In this document: positions 11,811 through 23,337 of the stretch, one piece after another
How the letters are laid out: every line of letters begins with the position of its first letter
Numbering within the stretch: position 1 is the stretch's first letter
DNA from: Ophioceras dolichostomum
Lineage: Eukaryota > Ascomycota > Sordariomycetes > Magnaporthales > Ophioceraceae
Length of the DNA: 42,039 nt
Reading direction: 5' to 3'
Assembly: GCA_003049485.1 (NCBI GenBank)
Contig: PYST01000338.1
Coordinates: 1 to 42,039 of the forward strand
Position numbers and translations under genes: made by a program
Notes under the pieces: model-generated
The model's database searches: none
Seen by the model: the letters and a program-made list of their open reading frames with translations, nothing else
Told to the model about the DNA's origin: nothing

Positions 11811-14800
11811 GTTGGCCGAGACCTGGACCACGTCCTTCCTTTCTTTTCTTTCTGCCCAACGTTTCTATTTCCTCTGTTGTACATTGACGGCATTTACCAC
11901 ATCCTTTGCATTTTTTTTGGACATTTTATGCATCTATCAGGGTGTATCCTTGGTATCGGAGCACGGAGTCCAAGGGAGCACTGACGTATGGGCTATGGGG
12001 GTGGGCTTGGTGTACCGATACTTGGATATATGGAGAGTGGCTTCCTCTTACATCACTTATTCGCTTTTGTTTAATCTCCTATTTGCTATTGGTCGTCTTG
12101 TCATTTCTTTCCCCCCTCTTCTACGACCTTCACGGTCATGGGGACCTTTCTATCTCTATTGCGCGGCCTTCTCTTTACTCGGGGCATCATGCCCTCCTGT
12201 ACAACGACTACGTACGTATTTTCTTACTGTGACTCGAAGCAGACACACGCGGCGAATGTATTCTCTGGAGATAAGCTTGGACAGAAGGATGATACCCCCG
12301 GCACCTCGGCATCGGCATTAGTGCAGCAGCAAGCACGCAAGCACGCAAGCAAGCGAGAAAGCAGCCAGGCAGGAAGCTAGCAGCTCTTAATCTCTTTTGT
12401 ATATTTTCTAGTTGAAATCTATGAGCCTATTATTCTGGGCTAAATTGCAGATCTTGCCCATTTTACCACCCCAATTCATCTTCCCCAGATATGTATCCCG
12501 TCCCGTCGACACGTGGGCTAATATAGATAGATGGGGAGAAACGCGGAAGCGAAACAATTTGCATCAGAATATTTCCGCTTTATGGTTGATGATAACTCAG
12601 GGAGGGGGGCGACAATGCCGAGGCGAGGCTGCATCGGACCGGAGGGACAGGGCCGAGATTCTATGGGGGTACAAACAGACGGCCGGCCCCGCGCCGATCA
12701 CTTTCCCCCGAATATGGCAACAAACCCGGGCGTTCGGCACAGTCGGAGAGGGGGAATTGAATTACCTTTTTTCTCGTCATCACCTGGGCGGGGGTTTGTT
12801 TACAAAACGGTGGATGACTGGGACACACAAGACGGGCCTTACGTACGCCCACGCACCGGTAGGGATTATTCTATTTCTCTCGCCAGAGTTTGTTTGCGGA
12901 AAGGGTGTGTGGGTGACGTGGAAGACGTGAGACGACGGCCTGGATGTAACTGACGGACCCTAGGTCCTCTCTGGCTGTGGCGAGCAGGCAAGCTTGCGGC
13001 ACACTCGACCTTGATCCTCTTGTTTTGATAACAAACTGAACTTCTCCCGTCGAACCTCGCGGCACTGACTTCAACGGAGCAGGCAGGTGGCGGGGTTCCG
13101 GCCTGGTCCCGGCTTTTGCTTGGAACTGACTAACTGGCGAGACTGGCGAGACTGGTCCTTTTTTCTCGAACCGAACGCCTTTCCTCATGTCCCAGTTGGG
13201 TGCCTCGGCACATTATAGGTATGCCCTCGAGCGATCCCAATGATGAGGTGTATTGATGGGTTCTAGGTCGTGCACAGTTTTCTATTTCCATGCCATCATC
13301 AGGCCCTGGCTGACTACAGTACATGGTTGCTGTCGTGCCGACTGCGAGCAAACGAACCCGTACCTGGTGCCACGAGCAATTTCCGTGCATGTCCACAGGG
13401 TGAAACCACATACATACCACTGAGAGACGCGAAAGGGGATAATAGATGATAGCTATACTTCCGAGGTTGGGGATCTCTCGAAGCATGGCCGGGATATGGA
13501 ATCATCAACAACTAAGACGAGGCGTCTATCCAACAAACACAGTCACATCCTCATCCAAAGAACAGGTTCCTGGGAAGCCGTGATATCCGTTTTGTCGTTG
13601 CCATCCATCCTGAATGGGACGATGACTTGCTTCCTTGACGCTCGGGCCACGTATGAAAGAGACCCGACTGCTACAGTGCTGCCTCCATGTCAGAACGAGA
13701 AAGACCCTTGCATGGGGAGACAGGACAGGGGTTCTCCGGCAGCATGGCGTGATATGACGTCGGCGCGCATTCCCCCACGAATTCGGGCGAACTGGGCGAA
13801 CCAGGCGAATCAGGCGAACTTTTTGGTTGGCCTTTTTCTTTGGTGAGCGAATAAAGAAGCGGAAGTGATGAGAATTTGAATGCTTCTTGCTCCTGTTGTT
13901 GAGAGTCGATACACAGTAGATTTGCCTGGAATGTTCTGATGCTTATTTTTTTGGTTGGTTTGTTTTCGTATTAGTTCCCGCGCTCGCTCCCGAATCTTTG
14001 GGATAGACTGGGTACCTTTGTCCTACGCACGTGGCCTGGTGCACCTGGACGACTTTAGCGACGAGGAGCGAACGAGAGGTCTAGACAGAGGGACAGCCAG
14101 AGGAAGAGAATTTTTTTGGGTTATTTGGCCGAGTCCATCGAAACATGCAGAATACGTCACGGTGAGACTCGCAGCGGGAAGAAACATTCTAGCGTGTGCG
14201 AACAGCACAATATTGTGAGGCAAAATCGTACACAACGCGTCGGGATTCTCGCGTATCTTGCGGCATCGGTTCGTAAAGAACTTACTAGTGAAAGGCTCCT
14301 CCCCTGTCTGGAACGCTTTGCAGATTGATATGCAAGCCAGGTCTCCACGCAGGGAGGGGTTCCAACCCGTGTCACTGGTGTTAGTGATGTGTGGTGTGGA
14401 ATACAACATCGGGATGCCCGAGAAAAACAACCAACAGCAGCACACCAGAACACGAGGGAAAAGGAGGGACATCAAGCATGTTTGGTAACTGAGCTGCTGC
14501 GGGACGAAGGAGGATGGAAACGTCAAAAGTACGGTACGGACTATGGAGGAGTCGAAAGCTGCTAATATCTCCGGTTTACATAATGGCATCTCAACCGTTG
14601 ATACGCAGTACTCCATTGATCCACGAATCGGTCGACAGGGTAGGCGGGTAGGAGGGTAGTGAAGCTTGATCCAAAGAATCCTAGGGCCAGGGGACACGGG
14701 CTGGCTGGCTGGCTGGGAGATCGGCAAGATCGGCACAGGAACTGGAAGACAACGAACGTCAAGCGCACATATGATATTCACGTGAGGCGCGAGTCGTCGT

Positions 14801-16339
14801 CGTCGTGCTTGGGCGTTTCGAAAAGCCAAATCACTCGCACACCTTCTGTCGTTGGACTCCCGGTAACGACCCCTTCTCAAGAAAGGGGGTAAAAAGATAA
14901 GGAAGAAAAACTGGAGAGGGGAGGAGGGAAAACAAAGGGTGGTGGCTCGACGACTGGGCGGGGGAGTCCAGACCTTCATGGTGGCAGGGCCAGAAGGACC
15001 AGCCAGGAGGAAGGGTGTGGGGGGGAGGGAGACTGCAGAAAGATTGCTTGCTTGACCGCACCGCACCAGTGTCGTCATGCAGTGGATGGGCAACGATATC
15101 TGTTGGTCCATGATGGGCCTAGACCGCGGTGGCTTCTCAGCTGGGCGTTCTTCCGGCGACGATGATTTGTCCGTTGACCGGCCGGGTCGAGTCACACACC
15201 TCATGTCACCACCATCTTGCGGGCAATATGTGCGCCCCGGTCTTGGCTGGCTAGATTTCTTGTTCCAATACTTTTTGCTCATCAAATGGAGGGTTCGATT
15301 CCGCGAGGGTATTGGTGGGCTGGACTTGGCTTGGGTTAGCTACCTGGAGCTACCTAACCGCTGTGGCACACGACAGGGGAAGGAGATATCTCAATGCTTC
15401 ATGTTGTTTGTCGAATAGAGAGAAAACAGGAATAGAAAATGGCAGACCAGGCTCTCAGCTAGCGGCTAGGAAGCATAAGGAAAGATAATAGCTGTTAGAG
15501 GTACTGCCGAAATTGTCCGCCGGAGTCTCCCAGGTTGTTGTGAAATCCGCCTGGTGCCAGTATCAAAGGAGGGCCAGAAAACGGTGGACGGTTGAGGTGG
15601 AGATGGACGAAAAACTTGTTGGTCGCTGCATGAGATGGATTGGATGCAAATGGGCTTCATGCAACGAGCCATAAGCCATCACACTGTTGTGGACCCACTG
15701 AGAGGTGTGCCCAGAACCCAGAAGTCCAGAGCTCGAGGTGTTCCCGGCTGTCTGTCACGGAATATTGAAGGGTTGCACACCAAAATGCAACTGATGTCGC
15801 TGCCTACGGCGCCTTCTAGATGCGTGGTGCGCGTGGTGTGTTGCTGGCAGGGTGGTGCTAGAACCCACCGCCCACAGAGTGCTACCACCACTCCACACCG
15901 GCATCCCGCCCTGGAACTTTTTTTTTTTTTTCTTTCAATCGAAAACCACGCCCTCCAACCCTTTCCCGTTCGCTCTGCGACGACCTCTACATCGGCGACC
16001 CTCCGCCGTTCTTCGAGTGACCCACAGCGAACATTCACCAGGTTTTCTTTCCTCCATCTCTTGCGTTCGCAGCCAGCCTCGTCGAGCGCATCAGATGGTC
16101 TCGTTTGTTTCTTTCGCCAATTTGAAGCTGTTGGGTGGTAAGCAACCAGAGCTCTAGTCTCTCTCTCATTCATTGAATCTACTCACCACTTCAGAGTCGT
16201 TGAAGTTGACTTGAGCGCTCTCAGGTGGCCGCGGGAGCTGGCGTAACTTGTGATTCACGCGGACGAGAGGGAGACAAGCCAGACCAAGCTCGCCAAACAG
16301 AGATCAGTACGCCGCAGCTACTGTCGATCCCGATTCACA
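11811..16339. other. 4.5 kb spacer between coiled-coil gene and prp24
   Basis: The longest gene-free stretch in the window. It contains short direct repeats (GGCGAAC-type near 13787-13818, ACTGGCGAG near 13130-13155, GCAAGCAC-type near 12330-12356), a T14 tract near 15919 and the prp24 leader. The leader may hold an untranslated intron at about 16138-16194 (GTAAGC to TTCAG). One long minus-strand frame (14023-15282) is listed separately. I see no recognisable gene otherwise. Confidence 0.5.
14023..15282 (-). other. Unexplained 419-codon open frame, coding status doubtful
   Basis: An ATG-initiated frame on the minus strand stays open for 419 codons inside an otherwise gene-free spacer. The predicted product is rich in Ser, Pro, Arg, Leu and Cys, with several hydrophobic patches but no signal peptide at its start, no domain I recognise and no repeat. 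Its codon and residue usage differ from the firm genes here. Chance openness of this length is unlikely at this base composition, yet nothing else supports expression. It could be an orphan gene, a decayed gene or a chance frame. Confidence 0.2.
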
Positions 16340-19300
16340 ATGAACGACAGAAGAAGAGACGGCTCCAGCGCCAGCGCGCCGCCGAACCCCCCGTCGCCGC
16401 TGCCTGCGCCGCCTGTCGGACAGGAAAACTGGTTGGACTTCATCGAGCAGCAGGCGCGCAAAGCGCACGACCTGCGAAGCCGCGGGCACATTATCGACCT
16501 GTACAAGAGCGCTACGGCCGCTGAGCGAGGCAGCCTCAGCATCTGGCTTGCTTACTGTGAATACTTCTGGTCTCTTTACTACAGCTCGCACAACCCGGGT
16601 CAACACAGGCTTGCGCGCCCGTGGCCGCCAGACGAGCTCGGCCGAGCCCGCACCATCTTCTCGCTCGACTCGGCGCTGCACCTGTGGCAGGAGGCCCACG
16701 ATGCGACGCGGTACAGGCTGAGCGACAGCCACAAGCTCTGGAACCGCTGGATCGCCAAGGAGATGGAGCTCCTGTCCCAGTCCAGGACCCAGATCGGCAT
16801 CCAGCGCATCACTCACCTCTTCCGCAATCGCCTAATGATTCCCCACGCGGCCTGGGCCGAGACGTCCTCGGCATTTTCCCGCTTCCTTTCCGAGAACAAT
16901 CGCGATGCCTGGGAGGAAACAATGAGGGATGTCTCCTCGCTCTCGCAGCAGGCCAGGGACATCTACGACAAGCGGGACGGCTACGAGCTGCGGATCCGGA
17001 ACGCGGCGGTACACGGCGACCGAGTGGCGGAGGCGGAGGCCATGAAGGACTACCTGCAGTTCGAGATCAAGAGCACGATTCGTGAAAAGAAGAACCCCCG
17101 AACAGCGATACTCTTGTCGCTCGGTCTGTTCTCGCGCGCTCTAACGGGCCTGCTCGCCAACGACGAAGCCACTTGGGCCGACTACGTCGTGTTCATCTCG
17201 ACGCTCTACCACCGCTTCAGCAGCGCCGAAACGCGCGACCCAGACATGCTGCAGATCATACCGAGCAGCTTCTCTGTGCTACAGGTCGCCGTGCAGCACT
17301 GCGCCTGGTCGGGGCAGCTCTGGGCGCGTTATATCCTCAGCGGTGAGGAGGCTGGGCTGTCGTTCTCGGCCATGGAGCGGATCAAGCATGCTGCTACTGA
17401 CAGCTCGCAGCTAGAGCGCAACGGCATGGTGCCCGTGATCGACATGTACGCGGCCTGGTGCGGCTATCTAAAGCGGAGCGCCATGGACCCCGCAGCCACC
17501 GAGGAGATGATCGACGTTGCGGACTCTGGCCTCCTGGCAGCCCTCGAGGCTGTTGAGGTCACCGGTCGGCGCCTATTCGGCAACGCGTACCTCGGTGATC
17601 CAGACTTCCGCCTCGAGCGCATCCTGATCGCGTACCTCACCGAGAAGCACGCCGCCATCGAGGACGCGCGTCATCGGTGGTTGATTATGGCTGATACGCC
17701 ACTTTACGCATCTAGCTACAACTTTTGGATTCACTTTTACGTTTGGGAGCTTTCCGTCTACAAGGCGGAGAAGGGCAAACGGCATAGCCCCACACCGGGC
17801 AATGCTACCCCTTTCCCGAGACAGCGGCCACCGTCGCAGGCCACCGAAGTTCTGCAGCGTGCGCTAAAGCGGAAGGACCTCGACTGGCCCGAGAGGATCA
17901 TGGAGGTGTACATGCAACACTGCACCGACCAGGAGTCTCCCGAGACGTTGCGTCTTGCGTACGACTTTATCCACCGCACCAGGAAGCTGGTTGAGCAGCG
18001 CCGTCGTGACGAAGCTGCTGCCCATGCTGCCGCCCAAGCTGCACAGGCAGCGCCGCCACAGCCGGCAGCTCAGACACAGGAGGCACCACGGGAGGAGCCA
18101 CGGCAGGCGCCAAGGCACACTCCACAGGAGGCCACTGATGTGCCAGACGGTCCAGACGCCCGCCACGATTCTCCTTCGGGATCGAAGAGGAAGCGAGGTG
18201 ACTCCCTCGAAGAGTCCGAAGGTGCGAGTAAACGAGCCAAGAACGACCAGGACACCGCTCACTCCGTGGATGCAAGCGCAAACAGCGGCAGTGACGGATC
18301 GTCCTCACAGCAGCCGCGCCCAGCAACAGAGCCGGACCTGCACCACTCGGAGCTGAAGCGCGACCGCGAGCACACATCCGTCATCATCACAAACCTCCCC
18401 CTTGACACGACGCAGACCAAGGTAAGGCAGTACTTCCGTGAGTACGGCCACGTCAACAGCATCGTCTTCAAGCGCGTCGACGAGGGCCAGTCGGCGATCG
18501 CACTTATCGAGTTTCGCACTCCCGAGGAGGCCACCTCTGCTCTCTTGAGGGACGGCAAGTACTACGACAAGGCCGTCATCAGCGTTCGACCCGGTACCGG
18601 TCTGACCCTCTGGGTGACCAACTTCCCGCCCACCGCAGACGAGGGCTACGTCCGCCGCCTGTTCAAGGACTGCGGCGAAGTGTTCGACATCCGCTGGCCC
18701 AGCCTCAAGGCCAACACCCACCGCCGGTTCTGCTACGTCGCCTTCCGCGAGCAAGACGCGGCGCGCAAGGCGGTCGCCCTGGACGGCACGCTGCTGGAGG
18801 GCAAGTACAAGCTGCAGGCCAAGATCTCGGACCCGACCCAGCGCAAGGCGCGGGAGGGCGCCACGTCCGAGGGTAGGGAGGTGAAGGTGCGGAACCTAGC
18901 CCTCGACGCGGACGAGGGCGCCGTACGAGAGATGTTTGGGAGGTACGGCAAGGTGCAGGCCGTCCGCCTCCTGCGGGGGATGGGTGGGAAGCCGCTGGGC
19001 ACAGGTTTCGTCGTGTTCGAGACCAAGGACGAAGCGGAGAAATCCGTCGCGGAGCTCAATGGGGCTAAGCTGCGCAACAGCATCCTGGCCGTTGAGGTCG
19101 CCAAGGCGTCCAACTTCAAGCCGGTGGCGCGGAACACGGCCGGCTCGGCTTCGATGTCGCCATCCCCGGCACCGAGTGGACCCGCTGGCGACGGCGAAGG
19201 CGACATTGCCATGCAGGATCAAGGCCAAGGGGGAGGCGGAGGCTCAGGCTCAGGCTCAGGCTCATCGCCTTCGAGGGAGCCCCCGTCGTTGCGGACCTTC

Positions 19301-20047
19301 GCCCTGCTCGGCATCCCTGACACGGTCAACGACACCCGCGTGCGCGCCCTGGTCGACAAGCACTGCGGTGGAGGTGACAGCGGCAGCAGCAGCCCGGTGG
19401 TCAAGCTCGTCCTGCGGCCAGACCACGGCGGCGCCATCGTAGAGATGGTCGACCAGGCCACCGCGGGCAAGGCGCAGCTGGCCCTGGAAGGGGCCGAGAT
19501 CGACGGGCGCGCGATCCGGACGGGCTCGGTGGCGGAGCTGCTGGGCGAGAAGGCCGAGGTCAGGACCGACCGGATCGATTTGCCGAAGCCCAAGTCAACC
19601 ACCACCGCATCGTCGTCGGCGTCATCATCATCGAAGGTTCCGAAACCGGCGACGATGGGTCCTGCGAGCAGCGGCGGCGGCGGTAGCGGTGGCGGTGGGG
19701 TGAAAATGCTGCCGCCTTCCCGCATCAACATCCCTAGCGGCCTCGGCAAGAAACTGCCTAAACAACGGGGGCCGGGCTTCCCGAAGCCCGTTGTTGCTCC
19801 GGCCGCGGCCGCAGCCGCCGGCGGTGGTCCTTCTTCCAGCACCGCCAGCGCCGCCAACGGGACTGCGCCGGCGCCGGCTGTGGCTGCTCCTGCACCCAAG
19901 AGTAACTCGCAGTTCAGGGACATGTTCCTGAACACCACCAGTGCTAGCGCCGCCAGCAGCGAAAAGGAGAGGGACGAGGGAAGCGGTGACAAGGAGAAGG
20001 AGGCGGCGGCACCGGCCCCTCAGGATGAGATTCAGAACGGGAAGTGA
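16340..20047 (+). CDS. Prp24/SART3-type U6 snRNP assembly and recycling factor
   Basis: A single exon encodes 1235 residues. Residues about 45-550 are helical with Trp/Tyr spacing of HAT repeats (for example 'IWLAYCEYFW', 'LWNRWIAKE', 'NFWIHFYVWELSVY'). An Ala/Gln linker (about 553-585) and a bipartite nuclear signal (SKRKRG...SKRAKND, about 614-635) follow. RRM1 starts near 678 (VIITNLPL), RRM2 near 755 (LWVTNFPP with FCYVAF) and RRM3 near 848 (VKVRNLAL with GTGFVVF). A weaker RRM4 starts near 984. Residues about 1187-1197 are SNSQFRDMFLN, the Lsm-interaction motif of Prp24. In this family the RRMs bind U6 RNA and anneal it with U4, while the C-terminal motif docks on the Lsm2-8 ring. It acts in the nucleus. 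The start at 16340 is the first ATG in frame; upstream in-frame codons are GTG only. Confidence 0.93.
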   Translation: MNDRRRDGSSASAPPNPPSPLPAPPVGQENWLDFIEQQARKAHDLRSRGHIIDLYKSATAAERGSLSIWLAYCEYFWSLYYSSHNPGQHRLARPWPPDELGRARTIFSLDSALHLWQEAHDATRYRLSDSHKLWNRWIAKEMELLSQSRTQIGIQRITHLFRNRLMIPHAAWAETSSAFSRFLSENNRDAWEETMRDVSSLSQQARDIYDKRDGYELRIRNAAVHGDRVAEAEAMKDYLQFEIKSTIREKKNPRTAILLSLGLFSRALTGLLANDEATWADYVVFISTLYHRFSSAETRDPDMLQIIPSSFSVLQVAVQHCAWSGQLWARYILSGEEAGLSFSAMERIKHAATDSSQLERNGMVPVIDMYAAWCGYLKRSAMDPAATEEMIDVADSGLLAALEAVEVTGRRLFGNAYLGDPDFRLERILIAYLTEKHAAIEDARHRWLIMADTPLYASSYNFWIHFYVWELSVYKAEKGKRHSPTPGNATPFPRQRPPSQATEVLQRALKRKDLDWPERIMEVYMQHCTDQESPETLRLAYDFIHRTRKLVEQRRRDEAAAHAAAQAAQAAPPQPAAQTQEAPREEPRQAPRHTPQEATDVPDGPDARHDSPSGSKRKRGDSLEESEGASKRAKNDQDTAHSVDASANSGSDGSSSQQPRPATEPDLHHSELKRDREHTSVIITNLPLDTTQTKVRQYFREYGHVNSIVFKRVDEGQSAIALIEFRTPEEATSALLRDGKYYDKAVISVRPGTGLTLWVTNFPPTADEGYVRRLFKDCGEVFDIRWPSLKANTHRRFCYVAFREQDAARKAVALDGTLLEGKYKLQAKISDPTQRKAREGATSEGREVKVRNLALDADEGAVREMFGRYGKVQAVRLLRGMGGKPLGTGFVVFETKDEAEKSVAELNGAKLRNSILAVEVAKASNFKPVARNTAGSASMSPSPAPSGPAGDGEGDIAMQDQGQGGGGGSGSGSGSSPSREPPSLRTFALLGIPDTVNDTRVRALVDKHCGGGDSGSSSPVVKLVLRPDHGGAIVEMVDQATAGKAQLALEGAEIDGRAIRTGSVAELLGEKAEVRTDRIDLPKPKSTTTASSSASSSSKVPKPATMGPASSGGGGSGGGGVKMLPPSRINIPSGLGKKLPKQRGPGFPKPVVAPAAAAAAGGGPSSSTASAANGTAPAPAVAAPAPKSNSQFRDMFLNTTSASAASSEKERDEGSGDKEKEAAAPAPQDEIQNGK

Positions 20048-20831
20048 GCTAGTGGGAGGAAGGAAACGGTTTCTTCTTTTCTCGTCTTTCTTTTACGTGC
20101 TGTTGTTTATGAGGGTAGTGATGGGGGCTGGTCGGTTAGGTGAGTAGGTAGGTAGGGATCGTTTGCCTTTCTGGGTGGTGCCACGAGCAACCAACCAAAC
20201 ACTTTTACGTATACCCATTTTTTTCTTGCTTCTTTTTTTTACCTATGAGTGTGGATGGAGCTTGGGAGGTACGAACAAGGACCTGGAAGAAGAAGAGGCC
20301 TGAAAGCAAAAACAGGAGAGCAGGCTCGCGATATAATGGACATGATCGTCGACTTCGTCGTCGCTTGCTTCTACAGAGCGGAGGAGAATATGGAGAGGAG
20401 CTGAATGGGAGGGGGAACTGGAATCTGGCCGACCACCTACGCGTGGATCGACATCGTCATCGTAGCGCTACTATCGCTTGTGTAAAAATAGGCATGACCA
20501 CCACCTCTGTACTATAGCAATGAGAATCTGATATCTCATCGGTTTATACTTGATCGGTCATCCCCAGCTGGTCGGTACGGACATCGGTCACAAGACAAGC
20601 AAGCCCTCTTTCCATGCGAAGGCGACAACAAAACGAAAGTATGTGGACTGACAGACTGACTTCTCGCCTTATATACATAGGTACACTAACAGAACCGGCA
20701 TTATCAACAAGAAATGGTGAGCTTCGACTCACTCGCTCGACTCATCAACCACTCACTCAACCACTCACTCGCTCGCTCACCCCCCATCTCCAGACGAATC
20801 ACACACCTTTTTTTTCTCACTCTTCCCTCTC
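20048..20831. other. Convergent 3' spacer between prp24 and LRA1
   Basis: Both flanking genes end here (prp24 plus, LRA1 minus). The DNA shows T-rich tracts after prp24 (20219-20241) and a run of ACTCACTCG-type imperfect repeats at about 20724-20781. No gene is seen. Confidence 0.6.
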
Positions 20832-21659
20832 TCACTGCAAATTCACAAACAACCCCCCATCAACCAACAGCTGCGCGCCCGTCACATACCCGCTCAGCTC
20901 CTCGCACGCCAAAAACACGGCCGGCCCCGCCAGGTCGGCGGGGACGCCCGTCCTGCCGAGCGGCGTCCTCCCCTCCATGTACTTGCGTTTCTCGTCGTCC
21001 GCCAGGTCCTCCTCGTTCAGCTGCGTGCGGATCGTGCCGGGCAGGAGCGCGTTGCACCGGATGCCGTACTTTCCCAGGCTGCAGGCCGTGCTCTGCATGA
21101 GCGACAGGACACCGGCTTTTGTGGGCGTGTAGTGCGTTTGTTGCCCGCCGCCAACGAGGGCGGAGATGGAGGATATGGCTATTATGGAGCCGCCGGGCGG
21201 GGTTTGAGAGAGGGCCATCTGGCGCGCGGCGGATTGGACGATGTAGAACGCGCCGTCGAGGTTGGTGCGGACCGTGGTGCTGAATAGGGAGGGGTCCAGG
21301 GTCAGGAACTCGGCGAAGGTGCAGATGCCGGCGTTGGAGACGCAGATGTCGAGGCGGGGGGAGGAGAATGTGGTGAGGGCGTGGGTTATTAGGAGGGGGC
21401 CGCTTGCGGGCTCGCGGACGTCGCCGGGGAGGTGGGTGAGGGATCCGATTGTTCGGGTCTGGTCACTGTTGCTCTTCTTGAGGGCGGCGGCTTCGCCGAT
21501 GAGGGAGTCCAGGTGAGGCGCGTCTTGGGGGAGGCCTAGGTGGTTCACGGCTACGTTGCAGCCCTGCTGGAGGAACGCGAGGGCGATGGCCCGGCCGATG
21601 CCGGTTGTGCCGCCTGTTATGATGGCGGTCTTGCCGGCGAGGAGGTTCGTTGCTGGCAT
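20832..21659 (-). CDS. L-rhamnose 1-dehydrogenase (short-chain dehydrogenase)
   Basis: A single minus-strand exon encodes 275 residues. It is a classical short-chain dehydrogenase with the cofactor motif TGGTTGIG (15-22), NAG (109-111), catalytic Ser near 164 and Tyr177-x3-Lys181 in HYTPTK. Stretches such as SSISALVGG, HYTPTKAG, KYGIRCNALLPGT and the C-terminal LLVDGGLFVNLQ match the yeast L-rhamnose dehydrogenase (LRA1/RHA1) as I remember it, well beyond what the general family shares. The enzyme oxidises L-rhamnose to L-rhamnono-1,4-lactone with NAD(P)+, the first step of the non-phosphorylated fungal rhamnose pathway, in the cytosol. The gene for the third step lies 1.7 kb upstream on the same strand. 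The first in-frame ATG is at 21659; the frame continues upstream only with a GTG. Confidence 0.88.
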   Translation of the reverse strand: MPATNLLAGKTAIITGGTTGIGRAIALAFLQQGCNVAVNHLGLPQDAPHLDSLIGEAAALKKSNSDQTRTIGSLTHLPGDVREPASGPLLITHALTTFSSPRLDICVSNAGICTFAEFLTLDPSLFSTTVRTNLDGAFYIVQSAARQMALSQTPPGGSIIAISSISALVGGGQQTHYTPTKAGVLSLMQSTACSLGKYGIRCNALLPGTIRTQLNEEDLADDEKRKYMEGRTPLGRTGVPADLAGPAVFLACEELSGYVTGAQLLVDGGLFVNLQ

Positions 21660-23337
21660 TTTCGGAGGTAAGGCACCTAGGCAGATGGTAATGATTGTGT
21701 GGGATTTTCCCTCAGTTTCCTGGCCTTCTGTTTTCTTTCTCACTATGAAGTGGAGTTGAGGAGCGACATCGACGACGACGAGTGGGAGGATGGATCGATG
21801 CGGGGAAACAGGAAGTATAAGCACCGACGGTTACGAAACATCTAAAGAGAGATGATTAAAGAGACGGGATGATTCGACACGATGCGGACTCGATACCGGG
21901 CCGAACTCTCTACTCAACCGGGAGATTTCCAGGCGGGATTCAAAACGCATCTGCTTCGAAGGGATGGCGGTTGATCAGCTTTGTGTGACCAGACGCTGTC
22001 CCGGTGTCCTCCATGAGTCCCGCCAAGCCGTACAGCACTGATGATTGATGTCTTTCCTGACTGGATGCAAGGTTTCTATAACCCTAGTCAACTATTAATG
22101 TGCCGCCTCTGTTAACAGTACGCTTGAGGCGTTCACCACAATTTACACCGCCATAGTATTGTGGGCTAGGATCCCTTGAATATACGGATGATGTTCTGCG
22201 TCGAGCGGATTTCCTGCTTCCTTGATAGCTCCAATGGTATGAGCATATGAAGTCCTGAGTTGCTTGATGTATTTTAGCCCCAGTCCACAGCACTTACCCC
22301 GCGAATGCTCGGGGTGCTTTACAGCGAATCTCACCCCCCCACCTCCCCACCGTAGCATCACTAGAGCATCCTCCCCCTCTCTGGTACATGCCGCCCTTAC
22401 TGCCAGGTCATAGGTGCAGGCAGTTGTGGTTTGGCACGGCACAGCAGGGAGCAATCGATGGGCCCTGTTGCGATAGTCGATTGATTGCAGTGATCAATGC
22501 TTGAAGGAACCAAGGAAGGATAGGTTGTGGAACCTGCCGGACCATCGATAATCGGCGATCGAGCCGAGCGAGCGAGAGCGACTGCCGATCCTCCATTGCT
22601 TTTTTTCCTCCCCTCCCTGGACCGGTGTTCGCTGGTTGCTAACCACAGGCCCCCTGCTCCCGAACCCCCATGCCCCCAAAAAACCAAGGTGAAATCGAGA
22701 TGTCGCGATCGGGCTGTGCGACCCCGATGGAGGCCAGTCGGCATCGTGGGGTTGCTTGAAGCAGCACATGGTCATGGTGCCTGCGTCTGTGATTCTTGCA
22801 CTTTCTGCTTCGCCCCTGGCTAGCATGTTTAGCACCTCCCCCTGCTCATTGGGATCAAATGACCGGAACCTCGGTATCGGATTTCATGTCCAGAAAAGGT
22901 CTCTGAGACACAGCAGCAAAATTGTTCAGTTATAAATAGGTATGATAGTGAATGGGAGAAAGGCAATTTGGTATTCATCAGCCTGACGACCTTGACCTAA
23001 CTTCGTTTAGCTGGTATGCCTATATGCTCATCCAGACAGACTACTCCTCGTCTATAATCCATGCAGTCTGAGACGAGGATGAAGAGGAAATGGAAAAGGC
23101 TTTATAACAGAAAGAAAGGTAGGGGCCGAAAAATCTTGTGATGCGTGTAATGGACAAGTTACCTCCTACAGACAAGTATATCCCAATCTTTGGTCGTGGA
23201 AAAAGGAGTGTACATAGGAAATGCGTTATCATCAAACTCGTACATATAGACACGTAAGAGCAAAAAAATAAGTGACAGGAATGTGAAGTGATCATCTGGC
23301 TCACTAGTTAGATACCACCCAGATCCCGGGTAGGCAT
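21660..23337. other. Spacer between LRA1 and LRA3
   Basis: No gene seen. This stretch must hold the LRA1 promoter and the LRA3 3' end. AT-rich DNA at about 22900-23300 fits the untranslated tail of LRA3. Short frames on the minus strand near 22143-22744 overlap each other and show no domain. Neither the lactonase nor the aldolase of the rhamnose pathway is present. Confidence 0.55.

Noticed and set aside
15290..15306. GGTTCGATTCC, resembling a tRNA B box
   Set aside because: The flanking bases do not form a T-stem and no acceptor or anticodon stem can be built upstream.
16250..16339. N-terminal extension of Prp24 from 16250
   Set aside because: The codon at 16250 is GTG; the first in-frame ATG is 16340, in a good context.
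21660..21824. N-terminal extension of LRA1 from 21824
   Set aside because: It would start at a GTG and add sequence absent from the family; the ATG at 21659 matches the usual start of rhamnose dehydrogenases.
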